Assembly: GCA_023014485.1 (NCBI GenBank)
Contig: JAJOZX010001079.1
Span: forward strand, 347,501-411,500
DNA from: Bathynomus jamesi
Taxonomy: Eukaryota; Arthropoda; Malacostraca; Isopoda; Cirolanidae
Direction of reading: 5' to 3'
Length of the DNA stretch: 64,000 nucleotides
Part shown: piece by piece, positions 1 to 9,164 of the stretch
Layout of the letters: every line of letters starts with the position of its first letter
Numbering within the stretch: position 1 is the stretch's first letter
Position numbers and translations under genes: made by a program
Notes under the pieces: generated by a model
Databases searched by the model: none
What the model saw: the letters and a program-made list of their open reading frames with translations, nothing else
What the model was told of the DNA's origin: nothing

Positions 1-289
1 ATATATATATATATATATATGGACTTCTTGGTACGAAAACGTCTGTCTGTAGCTCCACTTAACTTCGACAGTGCAGTATTATTTCTAATCAATTGTATAT
101 ATTTCTATCCTTAGTATATGAACTGTCATTGTATTAATAATATTTGTCATATGGACTATAGTCTGCCAATAAACCTTTTCATTTTCATATACAGGGTGTA
201 CATAAAGTCAGGATCTATTTTTGTGAAGCACTTGGAAATTATATGGAATTCAATCATAAAATGATAAAGTGGTAACATTTATTAAATAA

Positions 290-630
290 TTAAGAGTAGG
301 ATTCGACGTGACGCCCATCAGTATCCCTGCACAGCTCAAATCGTTCCGCAGCATTTCTAAACACATTCTGGAGCATTTGCGGGGTTATGTTATCTGCAGC
401 AGTTCGTATACGTGTACGTAAGTTTTCAAGACTCGTAATCTTCGTCTGATAGACGTGCGATTTGATAAAGCCCCATGCAAAGAAATCTAAAGGGGTTAAA
501 TCTGGTGATCTCGCTGGCCAAGGTCTGTTGCTTCCGTGTCCGATCCAGCGATTTGGAAAACGTCCATTTAGATAATCCTGAACAATTTTGGCATAGTGAC
601 AAGGAGCACCATCATGTTGATAGACGACGG
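290..630 (-). pseudogene. Mariner-type transposase, C-terminal half (left arm)
   Basis: The minus-strand reading contains YQHDGAPCH, which holds the second catalytic aspartate of the DDE/D core, and then RSPDLTPLDFFAWG, the block around the third acidic residue. It ends HVESYS before the stop, as in families where the product ends shortly after a conserved histidine. The HTH DNA-binding domain and first aspartate are missing, so it cannot be a functional transposase. The open frame runs past the arm into the spacer, and that extension is chance coding. Confidence 0.8.
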
Positions 631-647
631 TACTAACAATCCTATCC

Positions 648-988
648 CCGTCGTCTATCAACATGATGGTGCTCCTTGTCACAATGCCAAAATTGTTCAG
701 GATTATCTAAATGGACGTTTTCCAAATCGCTGGATCGGACGCGGAAACAACAGACCTTGGCCAGCGAGATCACCAGATTTAACCCCTTTAGATTTCTTTG
801 CATGGGGCTTTATCAAATAGCACGTCTATCAGACGAAGATTACGAGTCTTGAAAACTTACGTACACGTATACGAACTGCTGCAGATAACATAACCCCGCA
901 AATGCTCCAGAATGTGTTTAGAAATGCTGCGGAACGATTTGAGCTGTGCAGGGATACTGATGGGCGTCACGTCGAATCCTACTCTTAA
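648..988 (+). pseudogene. Mariner-type transposase, C-terminal half (right arm)
   Basis: Inverted copy of the left-arm fragment. It keeps YQHDGAPCH and the RSPDLTPLDFF block but has an in-frame stop where the left copy reads K-S-H, so the two arms have decayed independently. Residue changes against the left arm (for example Y to N after APCH, H to R and S to N near the WIG block) are real substitutions and not homopolymer noise. Confidence 0.8.
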
Positions 989-1077
989 TTATTATGTTAC
1001 CACTTTATCATTTTATGATTGAATTCCATATAATTTCCAAGTGCTTCACAAAAATAGATCCTGACTTTATGTACACC

Positions 1078-1080
<3 letters not shown>

Positions 1081-1122
<42 letters not shown>
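1081..1122. repeat. (TA)n microsatellite
   Basis: Pure TA run that starts at the target duplication of the palindromic mariner half. Confidence 0.95.
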
Positions 1123-1125
<3 letters not shown>

Positions 1126-1372
1126 GTAGACCAATAATGTCTGCAATACAAACTGACGAAAATGACATGAAAGTGGATACGGATTTGGATATTCTTTGAA
1201 CTATGACAACACAGACCAAGGATGCTTTTAATGGTGATGAGCTTATACGGAGGCCTCCTCAGTATGTTGACCCTCTCTTTACTTGGCAATGAAGTGCTAG
1301 CGTGCTAGCTAGTCGTACTGAATAGGTGCATGGGCAGAATGATATTCTGTGATGAAGTATGAAATCTTTCAT

Positions 1373-1373
<1 letters not shown>

Positions 1374-1409
<36 letters not shown>
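1374..1409. repeat. (TA)n microsatellite
   Basis: Pure TA run immediately before the PLE-like tail segment at 1430-1525. Confidence 0.95.
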
Positions 1410-1415
<6 letters not shown>

Positions 1416-1429
1416 AAATCACAAAATAA

Positions 1430-1523
1430 CACGTGACCTTATTAATAAGCAAACAACCACAGGGAAAAGGAAACACAAAGTCCGAGCGCTTTCGTGATAT
1501 ATTCACATTATCAAGGAGAAACA

Positions 1524-1525
<2 letters not shown>
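1430..1525 (-). other. PLE-like terminal segment with hammerhead-like fold
   Basis: On the minus strand the order is TTGATAA, a hairpin GTGA-ATATA-TCAC, then GAAA, GCGC and TC. This matches the order of a type I hammerhead ribozyme core (CUGANGA, stem II, GAAA, short stem III, UH). Three bases either side (TCC and GGA) could pair as stem I. Hammerhead motifs are known in Penelope-like elements. The first core box deviates from consensus, so activity is doubtful. The segment lies between two (TA)n tracts, and no PLE coding sequence is attached. Confidence 0.45.

Positions 1526-1526
<1 letters not shown>

Positions 1527-1577
<51 letters not shown>
1527..1577. repeat. (TA)n microsatellite
   Basis: Pure TA run abutting the left end of the Tc1-like deletion derivative. 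Confidence 0.95.
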
Positions 1578-1580
<3 letters not shown>

Positions 1581-2372
1581 GTCGGTAAAAAAAGGGAGAC
1601 CTTTAAAATCGTTCTTATCTCGGCAAATACGGTACATAGAACCATGAAATTTTAATATGTTAGTACTAGGTAATTTTATGGTTTGCATGCCATCTTTTAG
1701 CATTTTAGCTGAGAAATTGGATTTATGGCGAATATTTCAGAAAAATCTTGCTAATCATAGGTTTAAGTTGATAATTAAAGCGATTTTAATTAACGTACGC
1801 CAACTGCAGGAGGTTTGGACAAGCTTCTCAAGAAAATCGATAAAACAGGAGATATCAAAAGAATACGAGGTAGCGGTATTAAATTTGGCCACCAAACGGT
1901 CCTGATTTAAATCCTGTCAATTGCGGCTTTTGGAAAAATTTGTCACAGAGAATTTATCGGGTCAAAGTAAGAAATGTCGTTTATTTACGACAGCTTCTTC
2001 TGGAAAAATGGGATGAGCTACCACAAGAACAAATCAATAAAGCCATAGATGAGTTCCGTCCTAGACTAAAAAAGATTGTAGAAGTTCGTGGTAAACATAT
2101 CGAGCAGTTTTTTTAACATCAAGGTAGCACCATATGTGAGTACTTTGTAACTTTTTATCCGCACATACAATGCAGTAGTAGTGGAAATAAAGAATTTCCA
2201 GTGGCATAAAGAAATGTTCAATAAATCCGTAATTTTCATTAGTTTTCTTTGAAATCCGCTCACCCTATAGGAAATTTACTTAGTTGTAGGGTGTGAAAAA
2301 AATATTGAAATCTGACCATAACTTTGGATTTTACAGCCAAAGTTCGAGGTCTCCCTTTTTTTTTTGCCCTCC

Positions 2373-2374
<2 letters not shown>
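1578..2374 (+). mobile_element. Internally deleted Tc1/mariner-like element
   Basis: Left end GGGTCGGTAAAAAAAGGG and the reverse complement of the right end (GGGAGGGC, an A-run, GGGAGACC) form imperfect terminal inverted repeats. (TA)n lies on both sides, consistent with insertion at TA. The interior holds only the N-terminal and C-terminal parts of a transposase joined by a deletion, so it is a MITE-like derivative. Confidence 0.7.
1800..2115 (+). pseudogene. Tc1/mariner-like transposase, N- and C-terminal pieces fused by deletion
   Basis: From about 1812 one frame gives a basic helix-type stretch containing KKIDKTGDIKRIRGSG, like the linker between the two HTH motifs of Tc1-type transposases. 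After about 1890 a second frame gives GPDLNPVNCGFWKNL and continues to HIEQFF and a stop, which is the block around the third catalytic residue and the C-terminus. The catalytic core between them is absent. Loss of two of three catalytic residues makes it inactive. Confidence 0.65.

Positions 2375-2375
<1 letters not shown>

Positions 2376-2419
<44 letters not shown>
2376..2419. repeat. (TA)n microsatellite
   Basis: TA run directly at the right end of the preceding element. Confidence 0.95.
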
Positions 2420-2421
<2 letters not shown>

Positions 2422-2624
2422 GATAATGACAAGCTTTATTGAGAGGATATAAATCCCATAAATAGTACAATATTGTTGAAGGTAATAAACGATAAGATAA
2501 GCAAACAATAATAATTTAAAACGATACAAGTAATTAAACAATTAATAATTTAAAACGATACAAGTAATTAAACAATAAATTTAAAAGACAAAAACAAAAA
2601 GGACTACGGTAATAAAGATTTGTA

Positions 2625-3265
2625 TGTCTACTCGTCACAATCTTCCACACGACTATTCCCTTACCTTCAACAACAACACAGCTCAATCCTTCCTCTTCTC
2701 TTAACATTCTTGGCGTTTCCTTTTCTCGTGATCTTTCCTGGAAAGATCACATATACTCTCTTTCCAAAACAGCTTCTAAGTGGTTAGATGTGCTGTACCG
2801 CCTCCGCGGTTTCTTCACCCCAACCCAATTGCTGTCTCTGTACAGCAGTCTTGTTCGCCCCTGTATGGAGTATGCTTCTCATGTGTGGGGTGGTTCAACC
2901 CACACAGCGGTTCTTGACGGGGTGGAATCAAAGGCTTTTCGTCTCATCAATTCCCCGCCTCTTACTCAGTTTCTTCAATCTCTCTCTTTCTTCGCCGCAA
3001 TGTTTCCACACACTCTCTTTACTATGGCTATTATAAAGGACATTGCTCTTCTGAACTCTCTAACTGCATGCCTCCTAAAGACTTTCTACACTTTCTCATT
3101 CCTTTTCCGTCCAACTCTCTGACGCAAGGGTTAATCGGTATTTTCAATCTTTCATCTACTCAACCGGTCAACTCTGGAACAATCTTCCTCAATCCATCGT
3201 TCCTCCTGTCTATGACCTCCCATCTTTCAAACGTAAAGTGTCTTGGCATCTCAAAAAGCCCGGAC
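2625..3265 (+). pseudogene. LINE reverse transcriptase, C-terminal end
   Basis: Conceptual translation across at least two frames gives ILGVSFSRDLSWKDHI, then VRPCMEYASHVWGG, ESKAFRLINSPPLT and finally ARVNRYFQSFIYSTG followed by WNNLPQSIVPPVYDL and SFKRKVSWHL. This is the thumb and C-terminal region of a non-LTR retrotransposon ORF2 of the arthropod type that ends shortly after an FKRRVSRHL-like motif. The polymerase palm with the catalytic YADD box is missing, as in a 5'-truncated insertion. Frameshifts near 3000 and 3120 show decay. Confidence 0.8.
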
Positions 3266-3352
3266 CTTGATTTTGGTTCTCCTCTTCTTCTATAGGGGGG
3301 GGGGGGGCGCTTTTGAGAGCATTCGCCCTTGGCCCCTCCTTCTTGCATAAAA
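3266..3352 (+). mobile_element. LINE 3' untranslated tail with poly-G tract
   Basis: Directly after the LINE C-terminus is a run of 13 G followed by GCGCTTTTGAGAGCATTCGC and a C-rich block ending in an A-run. A second copy of the same block occurs at 32160-32245, which supports it as the conserved 3' tail of this LINE family. Confidence 0.7.
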
Positions 3353-3461
3353 AAAGAGATAACAATAATACACGTAAAAAAACGAGAAATAATAAAATTA
3401 GTAATAACAGCTTCATAAAAATAAAAAAGTACATGTAATGGAATGACTAATGTAGGAGTTA

Positions 3462-4205
3462 AGTGGAGCTATAGGCAAACACTTTCATACCAAGAGGTCC
3501 ACAGTCTACCCTAGAAGACATAAAGCAGGAGTAATGAACGGCTTGGACAGTTGGATTGTCTAAGTATTTAATTCTTCGCATTAGACTGTATTGAGCGCGT
3601 CTTGTCACCTCAGGGAGGCTCGGAACGTTGCGGTTAGCGAACGTTTGAGAGGCTGAGCATCTTGGAGGTAACTTATGCAGCAGTCTATAAGATCTATTAT
3701 AAAGCAAATTGAGGGTTCTTCATGGGCATTTTTTATAATTAACTCAGAGTTGCTGCCCATAAATATTAGTGCAGAAAGTACAAAAAAGAGCGTCTTTAGC
3801 TTCGCTTGTACAGAATTTGAAGTTCCTTATAATCATGTTTGCCTTAGCACAGTAACTTCGATATTATTTTCTTATCTCTTGAGTCGTGACTCAAGGAGCT
3901 GGTGATACTTTGACCCAGATACGTAAATTCTTGTACTTGCTCTATTGATTCGTCTCTTATTTTGAAAATAATATTAGATGTTTGGTTTGAGCTTTTAGGA
4001 TGGAATTGCATAACCTTAGTTTTAGTAACATTAAAATTAATGTCATGGTTCTGTGAATTTAATTCACACATTTTTCTAGGATGATCCAGACCTTTTACCG
4101 AAGTACTTATTAACACCATATCATCGGCATAGACCAAGTTATTTATCCTCATATCATCTATGCAGCATTCCACTTTTGCCTCATTAAGAGAAGCAGTTAA
4201 TCCAT
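3462..4205 (-). pseudogene. LINE reverse transcriptase fragment with YADD box
   Basis: Reading the minus strand from 4205, one frame gives NNLVYADDMVLIS, the reverse-transcriptase catalytic YADD motif, followed by NVTKTKVMQF and EFTYLGQSI, typical of the palm-to-thumb region. After frame changes near 3850 and 3700 it continues with NMIIRNFKFCTSEAKD, YNRSYRLLHKLPPRCSASQ and VTRRAQYSLMRRIKYL to the C-terminus. At least two frameshifts and missing N-terminal domains make this a dead fragment. It is a different LINE lineage from the one at 2625-3265 and lies in the opposite direction. Confidence 0.82.
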
Positions 4206-4219
4206 CAATATATATATAA

Positions 4220-5279
4220 TATACACAAACTCAGAATGGTTCCCTGAGAACAATATATGTTAAACACAGACCGTGCATGGCACAAGGAACTCTTCTGGGA
4301 AAATTAAATCCACTATAGTCCGAATAAGTAATGATAAATGACAATACCATAGTTTTTTTCCTTTTTCATGATTTTTAGCCCGACGTGGGCAACGGGTCTC
4401 TCGCAAAGAGATCCCATAAATATAGCTTCCCTCACCAGCTATCTGCAAAGCAGACAGGATCCAGCTTTGGGACGTGGATCTAGGGTTTAAAGCAAACCTA
4501 GATCCCTACACTCAGAACCTCTATATAAGTAAAAGACTCGTTGCATTCACGTCGTGTTGAATAAATCAAAGAAAAAGGGGTAACTATTGTATTTTTAGCC
4601 AAAAAAAAACCAAAACTTAAACCTCAACCGGACATTGAGCGTCCACTTTTCAAGGCACGAAACACGTCCGTTTAGTATACACAAACTCAGAATGGTTCCC
4701 TGAGAACAATATATGTTAAACACAGACCGTGCATGGCACAAGGAACTCTTCTGGGAAAATTAAATCCACTATAGTCCGAATAAGTAATGATAAATGACAA
4801 ATACCATAGTTTTTTTCCTTTTTCATGATTTTAGCCCGACGTGGGCAACGGGTCTCTCGCAAAGAGATCCCATAAATAGCTTCCCTCACCAGCTATCTGC
4901 AAAGCAGACAGGATCCAGCTTTGGGACGTGGATCTAGGGTTTAAAGCAAACCTAGATCCCTACACTCAGAACCTCTATATAAGTAAAAGACTCGTTGCAT
5001 TCACGTCGTGTTGAATAAATCAAAGAAAAGGGGGTAACTATTGTATTTTTAGCCAAAAAAAAACCAAAACTTAAACCTCAACCGGGACATTGAGCGTCCA
5101 CTTTTCAAGGCACGAAACACGTCCGTTTAGTATACACAAACTCAGAATGGTTCCCTGAGAACAATATATGTTAAACACAGACCGTGCATGGCACAAGGAA
5201 CTCTTCTGGGAAAATTAAATCCACTATAGTCCGAATAAGTAATGATAAATGACAAATACCATAGTTTTTTTCCTTTTTC
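4220..5279 (+). repeat. Direct half of a head-to-head array of ~456-bp units
   Basis: Two full units (4220-4675, 4676-5130) and a third cut at 5279 follow in tandem, each starting TATACACAAACTCAG. Every unit contains a TATA-like CTATATAAG, an AATAAA and a poly-A stretch about 60 bp later, which would fit an LTR-like or promoter-bearing repeat, but no coding sequence or primer-binding site was recognised. Copies differ mainly by one-base indels in homopolymers. The unit is not one I can name. Confidence 0.85.
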
Positions 5280-6388
5280 ATGCAGATAGCTGGTGAGGGA
5301 AGCTATATTTATGGGATCTCTTTGCGAGAGACCCGTTGCCCACGTCGGGCTAAAATCATGAAAAGGAAAAAACTATGGTATTTGTCATTTATCATTACTT
5401 ATTCGGACTATAGTGGATTTAATTTTCCCAGAAGAGTTCCTTGTGCCATGCACGGTCTGTGTTTAACATATATTGTTCTCAGGGAACCATTCTGAGTTTG
5501 TGTATACTAAACGGACGTGTTTCGTGCCTTGAAAAGTGGACGCTCAATGTCCCGGTTGAGGTTTAAGTTTTGGTTTTTTTTTGGCTAAAAATACAATAGT
5601 TACCCCCTTTTTCTTTGATTTATTCAACACGACGTGAATGCAACGAGTCTTTTACTTATATAGAGGTTCTGAGTGTAGGGATCTAGGTTTGCTTTAAACC
5701 CTAGATCCACGTCCCAAAGCTGGATCCTGTCTGCTTTGCAGATAGCTGGTGAGGGAAGCTATATTTATGGGATCTCTTTGCGAGAGACCCGTTGCCCACG
5801 TCGGGCTAAAATCATGAAAAAGGAAAAAAACTATGGTATTTGTCATTTATCATTACTTATTCGGACTATAGTGGATTTAATTTTCCCAGAAGAGTTCCTT
5901 GTGCCATGCACGGTCTGTGTTTAACATATATTGTTCTCAGGGAACCATTCTGAGTTTGTGTATACTAAACGGACGTGTTTCGTGCCTTGAAAAGTGGACG
6001 CTCAATGTCCCGGTTGAGGTTTAAGTTTTGGTTTTTTTTTGGCTAAAATACAATAGTTACCCCCTTTTTCTTTGATTTATTCAACACGACGTGAATGCAA
6101 CGAGTCTTTTACTTATATAGAGGTTCTGAGTGTAGGGATCTAGGTTTGCTTTAAACCCTAGATCCACGTCCCAAAGCTGGATCCTGTCTGCTTTGCAGAT
6201 AGCTGGTGAGGGAAGCTATATTTATGGGATCTCTTTGCGAGAGACCCGTTGCCCACGTCGGGCTAAAATCATGAAAAGGAAAAAAAAAACTATGGTATTT
6301 GTCATTTATCATTACTTATTCGGACTATAGTGGATTTAATTTTCCCAGAAGAGTTCCTTGTGCCATGCACGGTCTGTGTTTAACATAT
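5280..6388 (-). repeat. Inverted half of the ~456-bp unit array
   Basis: The same unit runs on the opposite strand: a partial copy (5280-5506), a full copy (5507-5964) and a copy cut at 6388 where a (TA)n-rich tract begins. The switch at 5279/5280 joins unit position ~149 to unit position ~227, so the inversion point is not symmetric. Short identical open frames starting MQIAGEGSYIYG in these copies are just the repeat read through, not a gene. Confidence 0.85.
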
Positions 6389-7008
6389 AATATATATTAT
6401 ATATATATATATATATTAAAAAGCAGAGGAGAGAGTAAGGCTCTTTGTCTAACTCATCATTTGGACAATACATTACCATCTAACAGTAAAAGTTTGGTGT
6501 ATGTACCAAAATTTCAATAAATTTAAAACATATGATGGAACATTCCCATTTTCTAACTTTTTAAATAGAATATATGATTCACTTTATCATATGCTTTGAT
6601 TATATTAAAAAAACAACTATAAATAGTTGAATTCCTGACAGTATATCTAAATTACAATCTCTTTCAAAACATAAATACACGAGTCAGTTGAATGGGACCT
6701 TTTAAAAACAAACTGATCAGGAAAATGGAATTTAAAAGAGTAAAAAAAATACTTAACTGAAGTAGGTCAACGGAGGAAGACGTCTCTTTTCATCTTCCTG
6801 TAATGGAGATGAAGGAGGACTCTGAATGGTGTAGGTCACGTTATGTTACATTCCACAGGAATTAAAACCCTAATAACAGGGACACTTATCCACAACGTTA
6901 ACGTAATTAAGGGAACAATTATATCGTCGACTTTCTCAAATTCATGGGTGAGAAAAGAGATCATTTTTACACACCACACACACACACACACACAGACGCG
7001 TGCGTGTT

Positions 7009-7012
<4 letters not shown>
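6389..7012. other. Unrecognised AT-rich interval
   Basis: Contains a (TA)-rich start, no coding signal and a short CA/CACA run near 6970-6995 that leads into the next (TA)n. Nothing identifiable. Confidence 0.6.

Positions 7013-7061
<49 letters not shown>
7013..7061. repeat. (TA)n microsatellite
   Basis: TA run joined on its left to a short CA run. Confidence 0.95.
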
Positions 7062-7063
<2 letters not shown>

Positions 7064-7065
7064 TA

Positions 7066-7225
7066 GAACGTCCAGTGCGCTTTGCGCAGCAAAAGCCTCC
7101 CAAATACAACCTAGGGGAGACTGGGAGTGGCGAGTGTGTTACTAAAACCTTCACTGGCTTTCCCTTAATGTGTATACTAAATTTGGTGCAGATTACAGTT
7201 ACCGTTTAAGCGTGTATAACCGAAC
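7066..7225 (+). mobile_element. Possible RTE-type LINE 3' tail
   Basis: Runs from CTAGAACGTCCAGTGCGC to TTTAAGCGTGTATAACC. The phrase AAATTTGGTGCAGAT followed by an ACCGTTTAAGCG stretch is of the kind seen at 3' ends of RTE-like LINEs, and the segment sits between two (TA)n tracts. No coding part is attached. The family call is an inference from memory of such tails. Confidence 0.4.
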
Positions 7226-7264
7226 ATAGAACATCATCATCATCATCATCCCCTTCATATACAG

Positions 7265-7266
<2 letters not shown>

Positions 7267-7322
<56 letters not shown>
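7267..7322. repeat. (TA)n microsatellite
   Basis: Pure TA run abutting the 3' end of the Tc1 copy. Confidence 0.95.
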
Positions 7323-7324
<2 letters not shown>

Positions 7325-7484
7325 CTACAAAAGTGTGAGTTCAATAACACATTCTTTAAATATTTAAAAACTATTCAAGAATTGATAACAATATAAACGA
7401 TTAAAACTTCCCAACCACCCAAGAATGTTACAATATTTCATATCCTTAGAATAAGTAAATGTATCAACAGAAAATACTTCCTAA

Positions 7485-7631
7485 TCAATATGGCAACCTT
7501 TTGCTTTAAGAATTGCATCAACTCTTCTCGACATTGATTCTATTAATTTTTTAATTACATTTGGATCAATGTTGATCCAACAGTTTTGTAGCACATTCCA
7601 GAAGGTCTCCTCACTATTTACGTGGATTTTA

Positions 7632-7676
<45 letters not shown>

Positions 7677-8490
7677 TTAAATGTTCCCATAAATGTTTTA
7701 ATGGATTGAGATCTGGGGACTGAGGAGGGAATTTCATATTCTTTAACATGCCATTTTTCCCTTTTGACTCGAGGTAGTTTTGACACAGCTTGGAAGTGTG
7801 TTTAGGGCCATTATCTTGCTGGAAAATGAAGCCATGACCACAAAATCTCAGTCCAGAAGGAATGGCATACTTTTGAAGAATTGAGTGGTTCCTTTGGTTC
7901 CTTTCTTTTGTCAATATACCAGTGATTCTGTTAAGATCTCCTCCTCCTGCATAACTGAAACAGTCCCAGTCCCAGACTTGATTGTTCCCTCCACCATGTT
8001 TTACTGTAGGTGTAATATAATGATTGCTGCAACATTTTTCACGAGTTCTACGCCTAATATATATAGGCTCTTCTGTGGATTTCAAATATTTAAAATTTTG
8101 ACTTACTTGTAAATAGGACATTTTTTCAATCTTCCAATGTATAGTTCTTGTATTCTTTAGTTAGCCCATACTAGACGTTTAATCCTATTTGCCTTCTTTT
8201 AAAAATGGTTTTCTTGCGACAACTCTTCCAGGAAGGCCTCCAACAGCGAGTCTTCTTTTCACAGTAATTATACTAATTGGTGTTTTTCGTCCTCAATTCA
8301 GTTGAGCTTGTACTTCTCCCGCTGTTGCAGTTCTGTTTCGTAGAAATATTAAAACCACGTAGTGGTCTTCAGATGAGGTGGTTATTTTCGGTCTCCCTGT
8401 CATTTTCTTTGTCTTATAGCTTCCATTAGCTTTGTATCCGTCCAGCGTTCTCTGAACAGTTCCTTTGAAACTTTAATTTGTATCATAACT
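7485..8490 (-). pseudogene. Tc1-like transposase, broken
   Basis: The N-terminal part (about 8490-8180) reads GRPKITTSSEDHYV and TPISIITVKRRLAVGG, the HTH region of Tc1 transposases. The catalytic half (8121-7620) contains WDWDCFSYAGGGDL, then FIFQQDNGPKHTS with the second catalytic aspartate and FPPQSPDLNPLKHLWEHLK with the third-residue block. A (TC)n/(GA)n run is inserted in the frame, after which the C-terminal MSRRVDAILKAKG follows in another frame. Stops and frameshifts in the N-terminal part make it inactive. Full Tc1 transposases are about 340 residues, and most of that length is still traceable. Confidence 0.85.
7634..7673. repeat. (TC)n microsatellite inside the Tc1 gene
   Basis: About 20 CT units, read as an R-E repeat on the minus strand, inserted just after the WEHLK motif of the transposase. 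It arose after the copy lost function or expanded from a short purine-rich codon run. Confidence 0.95.
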
Positions 8491-8530
8491 TGACATTAAG
8501 ACTTTCCTTCTTGATGGAGTGCAATTATTT

Positions 8531-9097
8531 AACTACAAATCACTTCACTAAGCTCTTTAGACACGTTTCTGTAAATAATAAATATCAAACAAAACATTTT
8601 TAATATTTCTCTATTGACTTTTCATTAAATGTCCAAATCACTCCTGGGATGTACATAAAAAGTAATTACTTATCATTAAATATATAAATTATTGATTTTA
8701 TTAACTTCCTGTTTCATCTTAAAATGAAAGTAGGCAAGATGCATTAATGACAAAGCAAACACGTATTGATTTAACGGAAACCAAATTGAACCAAATTGAC
8801 TAAAATTGGGTGAATTGGCATCTGTCGATGTTAAATCAAAACATTAATCTAAAATAGCGACAATAAAGTAATACTTATTGATGAATGACTATATAAATGT
8901 CTTATCGTTGTGATATAAAACGTTTAAAATAATATAATCAACTTTAAGCATGATTTTCAATTAAAATGGTAGCCTGACAACAGTGTTATGTGTGAATGGT
9001 CGTAAGAATCCTCGAGAGAAGATGTGTCAGCTACGTTTTTGAGTCACCTCACTACTCACTAGAATATAATAATTGGGCTGAATTTCCACTGAGAACA

Positions 9098-9103
<6 letters not shown>
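8531..9103. other. AT-rich interval, no feature recognised
   Basis: Probably includes the 5' end of the Tc1 copy, but no convincing inverted terminal repeat partner for the 7323 end was found. Otherwise unremarkable. Confidence 0.5.

Positions 9104-9143
<40 letters not shown>
9104..9143. repeat. (TA)n microsatellite
   Basis: Precedes the truncated 5' edge of the PLE copy. Confidence 0.95.
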
Positions 9144-9145
<2 letters not shown>

Positions 9146-9164
9146 GCTATTGATTGATGGCGTG

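Larger units (their letters stand above)
192..1080. mobile_element. Palindromic foldback made of two inverted mariner 3' halves
   Basis: Two arms (192-630 and 648-1080) are near-perfect inverted copies around a 17-bp spacer. Each outer end starts CAGGGTGTACATAAAGTC, and TA flanks both ends (190-191, 1081-1082), as expected for the TA target duplication of IS630-Tc1-mariner elements. Each arm carries the C-terminal half of the same transposase. The arms differ by substitutions and a 6-bp indel, so they have diverged since duplication rather than being an exact copy. No N-terminal half is present, so it is non-autonomous. Confidence 0.85.

Noticed and set aside
5280..5924. Repeated 62-71 codon frame MQIAGEGSYIYG
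   Set aside because: It occurs once per repeat unit and in both halves of the inverted array, with no domain; a by-product of the repeat.
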